From Candidatus Nomurabacteria bacterium (GTDB lineage Bacteria > Patescibacteria > Paceibacteria > UBA9973): a DNA stretch of 64,000 nucleotides. Positions 7,473-15,489 of the stretch are shown here, piece after piece. The DNA is taken from the NCBI GenBank assembly GCA_023267435.1, contig JAHFNH010000004.1, positions 11,729 to 75,728 of the forward strand, written 5' to 3'. Below the pieces are notes generated by a model. It made no database searches, was not told the origin of the DNA, and was given only the letters and a program-made list of their open reading frames with translations. Every line of letters starts with the position of its first letter. Position 1 is the stretch's first letter. Both the position numbers and the translations under genes were made by a program.

Positions 7473-8795
7473 ATGCAACTAGATTTATCAAAAATTAAAA
7501 ATGTTCACTTTATTGGTATCGGTGGTATCGGTATTTCGGCTATTGCTCGAATGATGCTTCATGATGATAAAAATGTTACAGGTCAAGATATGCAAGAAGG
7601 TGAGGTTGTTAGAGAGCTTCGTAAAATAGGTGTTGATGTTATCATAGGCCAGTCATATGAAAATATCCCAAAAGATGTAGATTTGATTGTTTATACTATT
7701 GCAATAGATAATTACGACCCCGAACTAGCTGAAAAAATAAAAAACCAAGATAAGATTCCCGTCAGGTCATATCCACAAATGCTTGGAGAAATAACTAAAA
7801 ATAAATATACTATCGCAATTTGTGGAACTCATGGAAAAACGACAACTACTGGAATGATTGCAAAAGTCTTATGTGATGCAAATAAAAAACCAACAGTAAT
7901 TATTGGAAGCTTGTTAGCTGGAAAGACTAATTTTATTTCGGGTGAAGGTGATTTATTTGTCGTAGAAGCTTGCGAATACCGCAGATCATTTTTAAATATT
8001 AATCCAAAGATTTTAGTTGTTACAAATATTGATGAGGATCATTTAGACTATTACAAAGACATAGAAGATATTAAAGATGCATTTCGTGAGATGGCGATGA
8101 AAGTCCCAATTGATGGGTTTGTTGTCTGTAACCCAAATGATCCGAATATTACTGATGTACTAAAAAATATAAATGCTCAAGTAATAAACTATCACGATTT
8201 TTTTGATGATCATTTGAAATTAAAAATTCCTGGTATCCACAATAGAAAAGATGCAGCCGCAGCTCAGGCGGTGGCAAATATTTTAGAAATTTCAAAAGAA
8301 GACTCACAAAAATCTGTGGCTCAGTTTCCTGGGACTTGGAGGAGATTTGAACATAAAGGGGAGATTAAAGAGAGGGCGCAAGTTTACGATGATTATGCTC
8401 ATCATCCAACAGAGATATCTGCGACCTTGGAGGGCTTTCGCGAACTTTATCCTAAAGAAGCCGGCTGGAATATAACCGTAATTTTTCAACCGCATCTTTT
8501 TAGTCGCACAAAGCTATTATTGAATGAATTTGCTCAGAGTTTTGTCTTGGCTGACAACATTCTTTTGTTGCCGATTTACTATGCTCGAGAGGAAGATGAT
8601 GGCACTATTTCGTCAAAAATACTTTCCTATGAGATTAATAAATTTCAGAACAATCAAAACTCTCAAGCCTTTAATAGTTTTGAAGAGGCTGAAAAAGCTT
8701 TAAAACAAAGGGTCTTTACAGATAAAGATATTATTGTGACGATGGGAGCAGGGGAAGCTTTTAAGATTGGTGATGATTTGCTCAAATCTCAGTAA
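7473..8795 (+). CDS. murC: UDP-N-acetylmuramate--L-alanine ligase MurC
   Basis: MurC adds the first amino acid, L-Ala, to UDP-MurNAc. Features seen: the Gly-rich N-terminal motif HFIGIGGIGISAIA (about 12-25), the P-loop CGTHGKTTTTGM (about 117-128), DEDHLDYY in the central domain, the YDDYAHHPTEI hinge motif, and FQPHLFSRTK near the C-terminus. Length (440) is close to the usual 450-490. It is the last gene of the secA-mur run; a hairpin GTAAAAT/ATTTTAC about 60 bases downstream may end the transcript. No odd features are seen. Confidence 0.96.
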   Translation: MQLDLSKIKNVHFIGIGGIGISAIARMMLHDDKNVTGQDMQEGEVVRELRKIGVDVIIGQSYENIPKDVDLIVYTIAIDNYDPELAEKIKNQDKIPVRSYPQMLGEITKNKYTIAICGTHGKTTTTGMIAKVLCDANKKPTVIIGSLLAGKTNFISGEGDLFVVEACEYRRSFLNINPKILVVTNIDEDHLDYYKDIEDIKDAFREMAMKVPIDGFVVCNPNDPNITDVLKNINAQVINYHDFFDDHLKLKIPGIHNRKDAAAAQAVANILEISKEDSQKSVAQFPGTWRRFEHKGEIKERAQVYDDYAHHPTEISATLEGFRELYPKEAGWNITVIFQPHLFSRTKLLLNEFAQSFVLADNILLLPIYYAREEDDGTISSKILSYEINKFQNNQNSQAFNSFEEAEKALKQRVFTDKDIIVTMGAGEAFKIGDDLLKSQ

Positions 8796-8919
8796 AACCT
8801 TGCATTTTAAGCTGAATATGACCATATTTAAGCCTTATTTGTCAAGGAGTATAGTGTAAAATACCCTTATTTTACAAGCTACTTTTCATTTGACAGATGA
8901 CAAAAATGTTGTTTAACTA

Positions 8920-8948
8920 TTGACTTTTGAACCCGGACATGCTAGTAT
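8920..8948 (+). promoter_or_regulatory. Sigma-70-type promoter for the lysozyme-like gene
   Basis: TTGACT (8920-8925), 17-base spacer, TAGTAT (8943-8948) with an extended TGC. The start point would be near 8955, giving a leader of about 95 bases, unlike the leaderless genes of this window. Confidence 0.7.
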
Positions 8949-8959
8949 GTACGAGTATC

Positions 8960-8991
8960 CTTATTGAAGTCTAAAAAGACTTATCAATAAG
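8960..8991 (+). promoter_or_regulatory. Stem-loop in the 5' leader
   Basis: CTTATTGAAGTCT pairs with AGACTTATCAATAAG around an AAAA loop (one 2-base bulge). It lies at the predicted 5' end of the mRNA, so it may protect the message or control access to the start. Confidence 0.55.
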
Positions 8992-9049
8992 TGATCTTCA
9001 GTCACAGCTGAATACAGATATATGGTTGGCGGAGCAAAATCGCCTTACT

Positions 9050-9673
9050 ATGCAAAATAAAAAATTAATACGGTTTGTGGAGGCGGTTATTCTTATGCCT
9101 ATGATGTCAGTATCAATGTCTTCTGGAAATGTTCCAAAAGGACCAGTGATTACTGAAACTCCCCAGGTTGTATTATCACAACAAATGAATAAAGGTTTTA
9201 ATGGTCTTTTAGCTTTTAACCAAGCTGAAGATCAAAAAGCCGACAAAACTCTTGAAGCTCAAGCGAAAGCCATTGATGCATATTTCAAGGCTCATGATAT
9301 GCCTTTAGAAGGCACAGGTATGAAAATGGCTGTTGAGGCTCAAAAGAACAATATTGATTGGCGTCTTTTGCCAGCTATTGCCGCTCGTGAGTCAACTGGT
9401 GGCAAGCATGCTTGTAAGAAAGTAGCTCATAGTTTTATGGGTTGGGGTTCTTGTAAGATTAGCTTTAAATCAGACGAAGAGGCGATTGAAATCGTGGCAA
9501 ATAATTTAGGAGGTAATAATCCAAACACTGATCAGCATTATGCTGGTAAAACCACAAAAGAAATTCTCCGTAAGTATAATTCCGTAATACCAAAATATGT
9601 CACTCAGGTTATAACCATAATGGATGAAATAGGTGATGAAACAATTAATGTAGACCAAAAAGCCCAGGCGTAG
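9050..9673 (+). CDS. Secreted lysozyme-like (peptidoglycan hydrolase-type) protein
   Basis: The ATG at 9050 gives a basic N-terminus and hydrophobic stretch (MQNKKLIRFVEAVILMPMM) like a signal peptide; a TTG at 9026 is possible. The C-terminal half (about 85-200) contains NNIDWRLLPAIAARESTGGKH, where the Glu after AAR is placed like the catalytic Glu of lysozyme-like transglycosylases and glucosaminidases. Then come GWGSCK and AIEIVANNLGG, and KTTKEILRKYNSVIPKYVTQVITIM, which resembles the last helices of that fold. Two Cys (KHACKK, WGSCK) could form a disulfide. The role is inferred as wall remodelling outside the membrane. It is a single-gene unit with its own promoter and terminator. Confidence 0.6.
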   Translation: MQNKKLIRFVEAVILMPMMSVSMSSGNVPKGPVITETPQVVLSQQMNKGFNGLLAFNQAEDQKADKTLEAQAKAIDAYFKAHDMPLEGTGMKMAVEAQKNNIDWRLLPAIAARESTGGKHACKKVAHSFMGWGSCKISFKSDEEAIEIVANNLGGNNPNTDQHYAGKTTKEILRKYNSVIPKYVTQVITIMDEIGDETINVDQKAQA

Positions 9674-9688
9674 CCGCTCGGGCTTTTT
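9657..9688 (+). terminator. Intrinsic terminator overlapping the stop codon
   Basis: AAAAAGCCC pairs with GGGCTTTTT, followed by GTTTTTT. The stem begins before the stop codon, so coding and terminator sequence overlap. Confidence 0.85.
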
Positions 9689-9753
9689 GTTTTTTAGTGT
9701 ATACTTAAGATATTAAAATTTAACTGTAATTAATTATTAATTTAAAAAACAAT

Positions 9754-10671
9754 ATGAAAAACAATAAAGGTTTTACGATGGTTGCGATAGCTCTGATTAT
9801 GTTAGCTGTTTTTGTTGTGGGTGGCAGTGTTATTTATTTGATTACAAAAGGTTCAACACCTTCTTCACAAAATACAAACACATCAGTAAATAATTCTCCA
9901 CAAGTGAACCAGAACAGTGTTACAAATACAAATACACCTGTTCAAAATAATCCAGTTTCTAACAATCCAGCACCGACTGTCATAGGTAGTAATGCAGATA
10001 TAAGTAAACCTAAAACAGACTGTTTACCAACAACTACTCCTTCAATAACAGTTCTTTATCCAAATGGTGGAGAGGCATTTACTGTTAATCAAAAGATCAT
10101 AATCAAGTGGTCGAGTTGTAATGTAAATAATGTAAATATTGCTTTACTAAGTGGAGGAAAAGATTTTGGAAATTTAACAATGACACCCATTTCTGCATCA
10201 CCAGGTTCATTCCAATGGATGGCTTCGAATCCTGCTCAGGCTTTTACTCAATCAGGTACTAATAACTATCAGATTGGTATTACAAGTCAGTCACCTAATG
10301 TTCTGGTAAAAAGTAATACATTTACAATTCAACCTCAAGTTCAAACACAACCAATCACATTAATACAACCATTAGATCAAGTTGTGTGGACTGGCGGAAA
10401 TCAATACGATATAAGCTGGATTGCAGGTACAGGAAATGTAGCATTATCTGCTTGCAGTACAAACTATACAAATACAGGATATTCTCCTCAGCAATGCGTG
10501 CCTATCGTAAGCAACCTATCTTCTAGTGGTAGTTATAATTACAGTCTTCCTTCCAGTACCAGTTCGAATTCCGGTTTTGTAGAAATAAAAGCGACAGATT
10601 CAACAAGCACTTATGATAGTCATATTGTGAAAGTAAATAACTCTTCAATATTACCTTTAATAGGTGAGTAA
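9754..10671 (+). CDS. Pilin-like anchored protein with Ig-like domains, paralogue 1
   Basis: The N-terminus NNKGFTMVAIALIMLAVFVVGG looks like a type IV prepilin leader (KGF then a hydrophobic helix), or an uncleaved anchor. A 60-residue linker rich in Asn, Thr, Ser and Gln follows. Then comes an Ig-like domain with the PNGGE.f.....i.IKWSSCN signature seen in Kre9/KNH-like Ser-Thr-rich surface proteins (about 95-195), and a second beta-rich domain (about 200-295; QYDISWIAGTGN). The three consecutive genes 9754, 10684 and 11383 share anchor, linker and first domain and arose by tandem duplication. The proteins should sit outside the cell on the membrane. Function is unknown; attachment is only a guess. 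Confidence 0.7.
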   Translation: MKNNKGFTMVAIALIMLAVFVVGGSVIYLITKGSTPSSQNTNTSVNNSPQVNQNSVTNTNTPVQNNPVSNNPAPTVIGSNADISKPKTDCLPTTTPSITVLYPNGGEAFTVNQKIIIKWSSCNVNNVNIALLSGGKDFGNLTMTPISASPGSFQWMASNPAQAFTQSGTNNYQIGITSQSPNVLVKSNTFTIQPQVQTQPITLIQPLDQVVWTGGNQYDISWIAGTGNVALSACSTNYTNTGYSPQQCVPIVSNLSSSGSYNYSLPSSTSSNSGFVEIKATDSTSTYDSHIVKVNNSSILPLIGE

Positions 10672-10683
10672 TAATTAATTTTT

Positions 10684-11289
10684 ATGAAAAAATATTCAAA
10701 AGGATTTAGTAGTATTACGCTCATTGTTTTAATTGTACTGGTAGTAGGTTTTTATTATTTTTCAACAATAAAAACGAATACAAATACGAACCAAGTAAAT
10801 AAAAATATTGTTACAAATAATTCTGTAAATAGTGCAGACAGTAATGCAGAAATAAATAAACCTAAAACAGGTTGTTTATCTTCAACAACTCCCTGGATTA
10901 AGATTTTGTCCCCAAACGGTGGAGAGATATATTCTGTTGGTCAGCAGATTACAGTAACCTGGACGAGTTGTAATATACCTTCGAATTCTCTAATTTCATT
11001 TCGTCTTTATTTTAACAATAGTAGTACTATACTTGAAAATTCACTCACAGGTCCTGGTCCTGGAAATGCTGTAAATAATGGAATAAAAAATATTATTATT
11101 CCTAATATTACAAATAACCCAACACATGGTTTAAACATTATGTGGTCTGGATGGAGTTTAGGCGGGTCTTATTTTAAAATTAAAGCATTTGTAGTTGCAC
11201 CTATTTCTGTTAATGGTACTATTGTTGGCACTCCTACTTCTTCTGGAATAGAGGATTTATCTGATAATACGTTTACAATAAATCCTTAA
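10684..11289 (+). CDS. Pilin-like anchored protein with Ig-like domain, paralogue 2
   Basis: This is the shortest of the three tandem paralogues (201 residues). The anchor SKGFSSITLIVLIVLVVGFYYF is followed by an Asn/Thr linker of about 35 residues and one Ig-like domain opening with TPWIKILSPNGGEIYSVGQQ and ITVTWTSCN, nearly the same as in paralogue 3. Cys in GCLSST and in TSCN are shared by all three and may form a disulfide. It begins 12 bases after the stop of paralogue 1, so the two are likely on one transcript. No Shine-Dalgarno sequence is present. Confidence 0.7.
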   Translation: MKKYSKGFSSITLIVLIVLVVGFYYFSTIKTNTNTNQVNKNIVTNNSVNSADSNAEINKPKTGCLSSTTPWIKILSPNGGEIYSVGQQITVTWTSCNIPSNSLISFRLYFNNSSTILENSLTGPGPGNAVNNGIKNIIIPNITNNPTHGLNIMWSGWSLGGSYFKIKAFVVAPISVNGTIVGTPTSSGIEDLSDNTFTINP

Positions 11290-11382
11290 TTAATTTATCT
11301 AGATTGTCTTTTTAATAGGTGAGTAAGATTATAAGTGTGTTATTACTAAATAAGTTATTAATAGTTAATAAAAAAATTTTAA

Positions 11383-12453
11383 ATGAAAAACAATAAAGGT
11401 TTTATAGGTATGGGTTTGATATTAGCAATTATTGCTGTATTAATTATCGGTGGCTGTGCGTATTACGTAGGAAAGAATTCGAATACTACTTCTAAAAATA
11501 CAAATGTAAATAATTCTCAACAGGAAAATCAAAATACTGTTACAAATACTCCTGTGCAAAATAATTCAACATCTGTTGTTGTGGGTGGTGCACAAATTAA
11601 TACTAGCACTTCTTCATCACAGCCATGTGCGAAAGGTGATACACCTTGGATAAAAGTTATTTCTCCAAATGGTGGGGAAACATTTACTGCTGGTCAACAA
11701 ATTACTGTAAAGTGGACGAGTTGTAATGTAACACCACCAGTTAGTCTTATGCTTGTTAAACACGATTCATCTGTAGCATATACACAAAGTGAAGGACAAA
11801 GTGATTATGCAGGGTTTACTCTTGGTGGTTTTAATTCTAACACTGGAACACCAGATGATGGTATTCAACAAATAACATTACCTAGTAGTTTAAATACTAA
11901 TTTAACATTAGGTCAGCATTATTTTATTATAGTTGCTGGTCAAGACAATCCATCTTTCGGACCAGGATTTAGTCCAAGAGATTTGTCGGACAATTTATTT
12001 ACAATAAATAATTCAATAAAGGATGAACCGAAGATAAAACCATTTGGAGGAGTTTCTGCTCTTGCACCAGTGGTTATTTATAAGCCAAAGAACAATAATT
12101 ATGCTAATTTGGTTTGGGTTAATTTAGATTCTAGTAAAACACAAATAACATCTTTTCCTGGTCCAGGTGATGTAAGAAGTCCAGTCTCTTTACATGGTGG
12201 TTATTTTGTTAAGAGTTTTGGTGGAAAGGATTCAGTTCCTTTAAATTTAATAATTTCAACATATGCCACGTATACTTCCACTTTATCTCTTGCACAGATG
12301 TTTAATTTAATTTTGGATATGAATCCAATACTTGAATTATATGATTGTACAAATAGTTACCACCAAGATTTTATTGCAGAGGATGTTAAGGCTTCTAATT
12401 TAAATACCTATATTGATAACAATCAACTATCTGTTAAGTGTGTACAATATTAA
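11383..12453 (+). CDS. Pilin-like anchored protein with Ig-like domain and extra C-terminal domain, paralogue 3
   Basis: MKNNKGF and the following helix match paralogue 1, and PWIKVISPNGGETFTAGQQ matches paralogue 2. After the Ig-like domain (about 85-210) there is a 145-residue region with no relative in the other two: it opens GGVSALAPVVIYKPKN, has Gly/Pro-rich turns, and ends with YDCTNSYHQDF and VKCVQY, whose two Cys could pair. The helix includes a Cys (GGCAYYVG), which could be a lipidation-like site but lacks a clear lipobox. A 93-base gap before it contains no obvious promoter. The gene ends at a shared terminator facing rpsA. The C-terminal domain is not recognised. Confidence 0.65.
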   Translation: MKNNKGFIGMGLILAIIAVLIIGGCAYYVGKNSNTTSKNTNVNNSQQENQNTVTNTPVQNNSTSVVVGGAQINTSTSSSQPCAKGDTPWIKVISPNGGETFTAGQQITVKWTSCNVTPPVSLMLVKHDSSVAYTQSEGQSDYAGFTLGGFNSNTGTPDDGIQQITLPSSLNTNLTLGQHYFIIVAGQDNPSFGPGFSPRDLSDNLFTINNSIKDEPKIKPFGGVSALAPVVIYKPKNNNYANLVWVNLDSSKTQITSFPGPGDVRSPVSLHGGYFVKSFGGKDSVPLNLIISTYATYTSTLSLAQMFNLILDMNPILELYDCTNSYHQDFIAEDVKASNLNTYIDNNQLSVKCVQY

Positions 12454-12456
12454 CTA

Positions 12457-12500
12457 ATCAAATTAAAAAACCACCCGTATGGGTGGTTTTTTAATTTGAT
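12457..12500. terminator. Bidirectional terminator between convergent genes
   Basis: A perfect 20-bp stem (ATCAAATTAAAAAACCACCC and its complement) with a GTAT loop has an A tract on one side and a T tract on the other. It serves the plus-strand paralogue 3 and minus-strand rpsA. Confidence 0.92.
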
Positions 12501-12511
12501 TAGTATTTAGA

Positions 12512-13600
<1,089 letters not shown>

Positions 13601-13616
13601 ATTATTTGCAACTTAA

Positions 13617-13642
13617 TAAAAAAATCCGCCAATAAAGCGGAT
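13617..13642 (-). terminator. Terminator inside the rpsA leader (possible attenuator)
   Basis: On the minus strand ATCCGC-tttattg-GCGGAT is followed at once by seven T. It ends 17 bases before the rpsA start, so it would cut the transcript before the gene unless it is disrupted. Confidence 0.75.
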
Positions 13643-13643
13643 A

Positions 13644-13692
13644 TTAGGCTTAGGTTCTCTAAGATCGAAATCTTTGGAGGGTTACCCTAAAT
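13644..13692 (-). promoter_or_regulatory. Structured rpsA leader
   Basis: Read on the minus strand it has a 5-bp stem AAGAT-ATCTT closed by a TTCG (UUCG) tetraloop, the small hairpin GGG-taa-CCC, and TTAGG/CCTAA pairing around both. A UUCG loop on this strand supports the minus strand as the transcribed one. It is a candidate ribosomal-protein leader controlling the adjacent terminator. Confidence 0.5.
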
Positions 13693-13726
13693 CCATGCTT
13701 TTAATAAATATTTAAGTTGTACCAAC

Positions 13727-13754
13727 ATACTACTACAAAACCATAAAAATGCAA
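13727..13754 (-). promoter_or_regulatory. Promoter for rpsA
   Basis: On the minus strand TTGCAT, 16-base spacer, TAGTAT. The start point would be near 13720, giving a 120-base leader that contains the structured region and the terminator. Confidence 0.6.
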
Positions 13755-13797
13755 CCTTTACCTTGTCTATTTTGCATCCCACCCGCCTCACCCCTGA

Positions 13798-13828
13798 CCC
13801 CTCTCCAAAATAAGATTTTAGAGAGGGG
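13798..13828. repeat. GC-rich palindrome, intergenic copy
   Basis: CCCCTCTC-c-AAAAT pairs with ATTTT-a-GAGAGGGG. The upstream flank (from about 13777) is rich in CACCC runs. It resembles the palindromes at 14502-14552 and inside mnmA (50186-50231), suggesting a dispersed family. Confidence 0.55.
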
Positions 13829-13901
13829 AGAAATACAACCTCTTGACGTGCAGAGAGAGAGAGTATTATGAGGGTATTATTATTTTAAATAAAAAATATA
13901 T

Positions 13902-14117
13902 ATGGAAAATGCACCTGTTTCTTTAGAACAAAAAAGAAAAGATATTATCAATAATGCCAAGGGTCTGTTCGCGACTGCTCTCGATGAACTTGGGTCTACG
14001 TATGGGACACCGATGAAAGGTATGGAAGATGACCAAAAGAATATGATAGAAATGCGTTTGAAAAATTTGGAATCTCTCATAAAAATGATAAACGAAAAAC
14101 TAAAAGAGGTTTCTTGA
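13902..14117 (+). CDS. Small acidic/basic helical protein of unknown function
   Basis: This 71-residue frame has a clear pattern of charged and hydrophobic residues (LEQKRKDIINNAKGLFATALDEL; MRLKNLESLIKMINEKLKEV) typical of two or more amphipathic helices and a short coiled coil. There is no signal peptide or membrane segment. Upstream TTGACG and TATTAT are 15 bases apart, a poor promoter. It stands alone between palindromic repeats and ends in TGA, which shows TGA is a stop in this genome. I do not recognise a family. Confidence 0.5.
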   Translation: MENAPVSLEQKRKDIINNAKGLFATALDELGSTYGTPMKGMEDDQKNMIEMRLKNLESLIKMINEKLKEVS

Positions 14118-14132
14118 TCTAATTAAAATTTT

Positions 14133-14468
14133 TTAAGAGGTATATTTTTTAATTTTCTCCAATGATTTATCTAAGTCTTTTTCTATTTCTGAATTCCAAA
14201 ATCGGATGACTTGGATATTCTTTGATTTTAAATATTCCGTGCGTGCTTTATCGTACTCTTTATTTTCTTTATGAATAGAGCCGTCTAATTCAATGGCGAG
14301 TTTTATTTTTGGTGCATAAAAATCAAGAATGAATTTCTCTATTGGGTGTTGCCTGCGAAATTTTACTCTGAGTTTATTGTTTCGTAGTTCTTTCCAAAGA
14401 ATTTTTTCTGCTTCTGTTTCTTCTTTTCTGAGATAACGAGCTTTTGTTATTGATTGTAATTTTGGCAT
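14133..14468 (-). CDS. DUF559 (Vsr/REase-like) endonuclease-domain protein
   Basis: The 111 residues show the DUF559 pattern: RKEETEAEKILWKELRNNKL, VKFRRQHPIEKFILDFYAP, KLAIELDGSIHKE, YDKARTEYLKSKNIQVIRFWNSEI. The FxLDFY and IELDG...H acidic residues match the PD-(D/E)xK-like core of this family, which is related to Vsr mismatch endonuclease; DNA cleavage is inferred, not shown. I chose the ATG at 14468 rather than 14486 because a TATAAT box (14475-14480) lies exactly 6 bases upstream of it and would otherwise be inside the gene. Single-domain DUF559 genes are commonly mobile. Confidence 0.8.
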   Translation of the reverse strand: MPKLQSITKARYLRKEETEAEKILWKELRNNKLRVKFRRQHPIEKFILDFYAPKIKLAIELDGSIHKENKEYDKARTEYLKSKNIQVIRFWNSEIEKDLDKSLEKIKKYTS

Positions 14469-14474
14469 AAGATA

Positions 14475-14480
14475 ATTATA
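14475..14480 (-). promoter_or_regulatory. -10 box, leaderless start of the DUF559 gene
   Basis: TATAAT on the minus strand with 6 bases to the ATG. No clear -35. Confidence 0.5.
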
Positions 14481-14501
14481 CCTCACCCTGTCTGCTTCGC
14501 A

Positions 14502-14552
14502 TCCACCCTCCCCATTTTTTTAAAAAAATGGGGAGGGGAAAGGGGTGGGGTG
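14502..14552. repeat. GC-rich palindrome, intergenic copy
   Basis: CCTCCCCATTTTTTT (14507-14521) pairs perfectly with AAAAAAATGGGGAGG (14522-14536), followed by GGGGTGGGGTG. On its reverse strand it has the same layout as the palindrome in mnmA at 50186-50231. Confidence 0.65.
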
Positions 14553-14555
14553 CAT

Positions 14556-14583
14556 TTGTTTTCCTGTCTGGTTTTGTTATAAT
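14556..14583 (+). promoter_or_regulatory. Promoter of the MBL-fold gene
   Basis: TTGTTT (14556-14561), 16-base spacer, TATAAT (14578-14583), then 9 bases to the ATG at 14593. Confidence 0.65.
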
Positions 14584-14592
14584 ATATCAACG

Positions 14593-15219
14593 ATGATAAT
14601 CACATATTTCGGCAAGCAATTTTTTAAGATAACCCAGGGCGAGATGGTTTTAGCCTTTAATCCTGTTAGCAAGAATTCCAAGTCTGGCATTTCAGCTCAC
14701 TTCGGTGCAGATATAGCATTAATTACGACTAATCATCCCGACTACAACGGCATAGACCAACTTTCTCACGGAGAGAGGGAACCTTTTGCTATTAAAGGTC
14801 CAGGAGATTATGAAGTAAAAGAAATTTTTGTTAAAGGTGTTATGTCTGAGACAACATTGTCTGGTAAAAATTATATCAACACTATTTATGCGCTTTCAGT
14901 TGATAATATAAATATCGCTTTTTTAGGAGCGTTATCAAATGCAGAAATTTCAAAAGAAGCGCGTGAAGCAGTCGGCGAGCCGGATATTCTTTTTGTGCCA
15001 GTCGGTGGAAATGGTTTGCTTGATACAAAACAATCCGCAAAACTCGCTTTGTCTTTCGAACCAAAAATGATTATACCGATGGATTATGATAGTGCATCGC
15101 TTAAAGCTTTCTTAAAAGAAATTGGAGAAGAAAAAGCTGAAGCAGTAGACAAGCTCACACTTAAGAGAAAAGATTTAGAAGGCAAGGAAGGGGATGTTGT
15201 AGTTTTAAAATATGATTAA
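14593..15219 (+). CDS. MBL-fold (metallo-beta-lactamase-like) protein with degenerate metal site
   Basis: The ATG at 14593 follows a good promoter; the 16 residues before it in frame are not credible. MIITYFGKQFFKITQGEMVLAFNPV and GADIALITTNHPDYNG resemble UlaG-type MBL proteins, but the HxHxDH metal motif is reduced to NHPDYN. Later motifs keep the fold (IKGPGDYEV, NINIAFLGALSN, DILFVPVGGNGLLDTKQSAKLALSFEPKMIIPMDYD). The missing ligands suggest a non-hydrolytic or altered metal role. It overlaps the next small gene by 8 bases, and gyrA follows, so the three may form one unit. Confidence 0.75.
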   Translation: MIITYFGKQFFKITQGEMVLAFNPVSKNSKSGISAHFGADIALITTNHPDYNGIDQLSHGEREPFAIKGPGDYEVKEIFVKGVMSETTLSGKNYINTIYALSVDNINIAFLGALSNAEISKEAREAVGEPDILFVPVGGNGLLDTKQSAKLALSFEPKMIIPMDYDSASLKAFLKEIGEEKAEAVDKLTLKRKDLEGKEGDVVVLKYD

Positions 15220-15484
15220 TTATACTAAAACAAAAGTTAAAAAAGCAGTCCATCATTTGAGACGTCAGCCAGAAGAAACTAGAAGGCACATTTCTCATGT
15301 CATTACAGCCATAGCAGCTGTTATCATGATAATTTTGTGGACCTATTCTTTAGGCAGGAGTTTGAGTAATCCTGAAAAAAAGGTTCAAATAAAAAATGAT
15401 TTGCAGCCGTTTTCAGTTTTGAAAGATAATTTAGTTGGTGGGTATAATAGTATTTCAGTACCAAGTGGTAATGTGGTAAGATAA
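15212..15484 (+). CDS. Small single-pass membrane protein, unknown function
   Basis: This is a 90-residue protein with a basic N-terminal region (KVKKAVHHLRRQPEETRRHISH), one hydrophobic helix (VITAIAAVIMIILWTYSLG, about 30-48) and a short polar C-terminus. The positive-inside rule places the N-terminus in the cytoplasm. It overlaps the upstream MBL-fold gene by 8 bases and ends 5 bases before gyrA, so it is probably translated in an operon with both. I see no recognised domain. Confidence 0.65.
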   Translation: MINYTKTKVKKAVHHLRRQPEETRRHISHVITAIAAVIMIILWTYSLGRSLSNPEKKVQIKNDLQPFSVLKDNLVGGYNSISVPSGNVVR

Positions 15485-15489
15485 TTTTT

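Noticed and set aside
9754..12453. Repeated AAT/ACA-rich stretches as a DNA repeat array
   Set aside because: They encode Asn/Thr linkers of three paralogues; similarity is explained by gene duplication and low complexity.
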